From Candidatus Melainabacteria bacterium (GTDB lineage: Bacteria > Cyanobacteriota > Vampirovibrionia > Obscuribacterales > Obscuribacteraceae): DNA of 64,000 nucleotides. The translations under genes and the position numbers were made by a program. Where the stretch lies: contig DAIDIP010000009.1 in the NCBI GenBank assembly GCA_027451745.1, forward strand, positions 48,314 to 112,313, in the 5' to 3' direction. Under the pieces are notes generated by a model that worked only from the letters and a program-made list of their open reading frames with translations, ran no database searches and was not told where the DNA came from. This document shows, one piece after another, positions 63,764 to 64,000 of this stretch (positions are counted from its first letter, which is position 1; every line of letters begins with the position of its first letter).

Positions 63764-64000
63764 CTAGTCGAATCGTTTTTCTTGCCGTTGTTTGGTCAAA
63801 CTGCACAAGGCTGACAAAAGATAAACGCCTAATGCTACCCAAGTAAGTCCTTTGATGCCGTATACCAAGCTGAGATTCTCAGCTACACCACCAAAGGCAA
63901 CGCCGAGTAAATTAGTTGCTAGGTAGTTCGCCCTGCAAAACGGGTGGAAATTAATTGAATAAATGATGGGCCAGAGAGATCTTTTTATAGGAAAATTTTG
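63764..64000 (-). CDS. C-terminal part of a membrane protein, spermidine-synthase-like
   Basis: The last 78 codons run from the right edge to a TAG at 63764-63766. The reading NYLATNLLGVAFGGVAENLS and a hydrophobic LTWVALGVYLLSAL resemble the C-terminus of the protein at 51723 (FNLFGAVIGAMLEYLSN, then VIVALFLYLAS). It is likely another membrane protein of that family. The start lies beyond the window. Confidence 0.55.
   Translation of the reverse strand, partial: QNFPIKRSLWPIIYSINFHPFCRANYLATNLLGVAFGGVAENLSLVYGIKGLTWVALGVYLLSALCSLTKQRQEKRFD

Overview
The window is AT-rich bacterial chromosome from a diderm. It carries lipid A genes (lpxC, lpxD), an Omp85/BamA-OmpH pair, a GT9 heptosyltransferase-like enzyme and many small proteins with signal peptides. 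The efp-accB-accC order, the style of AccC and the wealth of secreted orphan proteins would fit a non-photosynthetic relative of Cyanobacteria (Melainabacteria/Vampirovibrionia). That placement is only an inference; the complete 23S rRNA could settle it.

Layout. 1-7.8 kb, minus strand: envelope biogenesis (GT9, DUF4139, lpxC, lpxD, ompH, bamA). 7.9-13.2 kb: tmk, small secreted or membrane proteins, a 5'-truncated lemA relic and a large secreted PDZ/collagen-like protein with repeated GGSxxNxSFN motifs. 13.4-19.0 kb: tRNA-Met, accC, accB, efp, and divergent valS. 19.1-23.4 kb: five secreted proteins on the plus strand, including two paralogs of an unnamed coiled-coil family and a VWA protein. 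A tRNA-Arg(UCG) at 23.5 kb is followed by a tyrosine integrase.

From about 23.6 to 45.6 kb lies an integrative mobile element. It holds the integrase, a DUF932 protein, a complete His-Xaa-Ser (hxs) radical-SAM peptide-maturation cluster with a secreted protein and a methyltransferase added, Xre regulators, an uncharacterised nuclease-like/HNH-like group, secreted cargo, and a replication module (AlpA-like DNA-binding protein, two SpoVG-like proteins, a primase-polymerase with a split DUF3987 domain). An IS21-family element sits at its right side. The hxs cluster is the most interesting system here. hxsA encodes a peptide ending in tandem His-Ala-Ser units, HxsB and HxsC are its radical SAM enzymes, and HxsD is the small partner. 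A palindrome sits between hxsA and a divergent Xre gene.

45.6-51.3 kb: a 23S-5S rRNA unit on the minus strand with its own promoter, a perfect 23-bp processing stem and no adjacent 16S. Downstream are a frameshifted hicB relic, a DUF433/DUF5615 toxin-antitoxin pair, a decayed second 5S copy, an IS630-family element inserted at a TA, and a second terminator copy. 51.7-64 kb: ordinary chromosome with membrane spermidine-synthase-like proteins, glycosyltransferases (GT39-like, GT2 fusion, two GT87), tRNAs Ala(UGC), Ile(GAU) and Ala(CGC), an LRV-type repeat protein and a secreted thioredoxin-fold protein.
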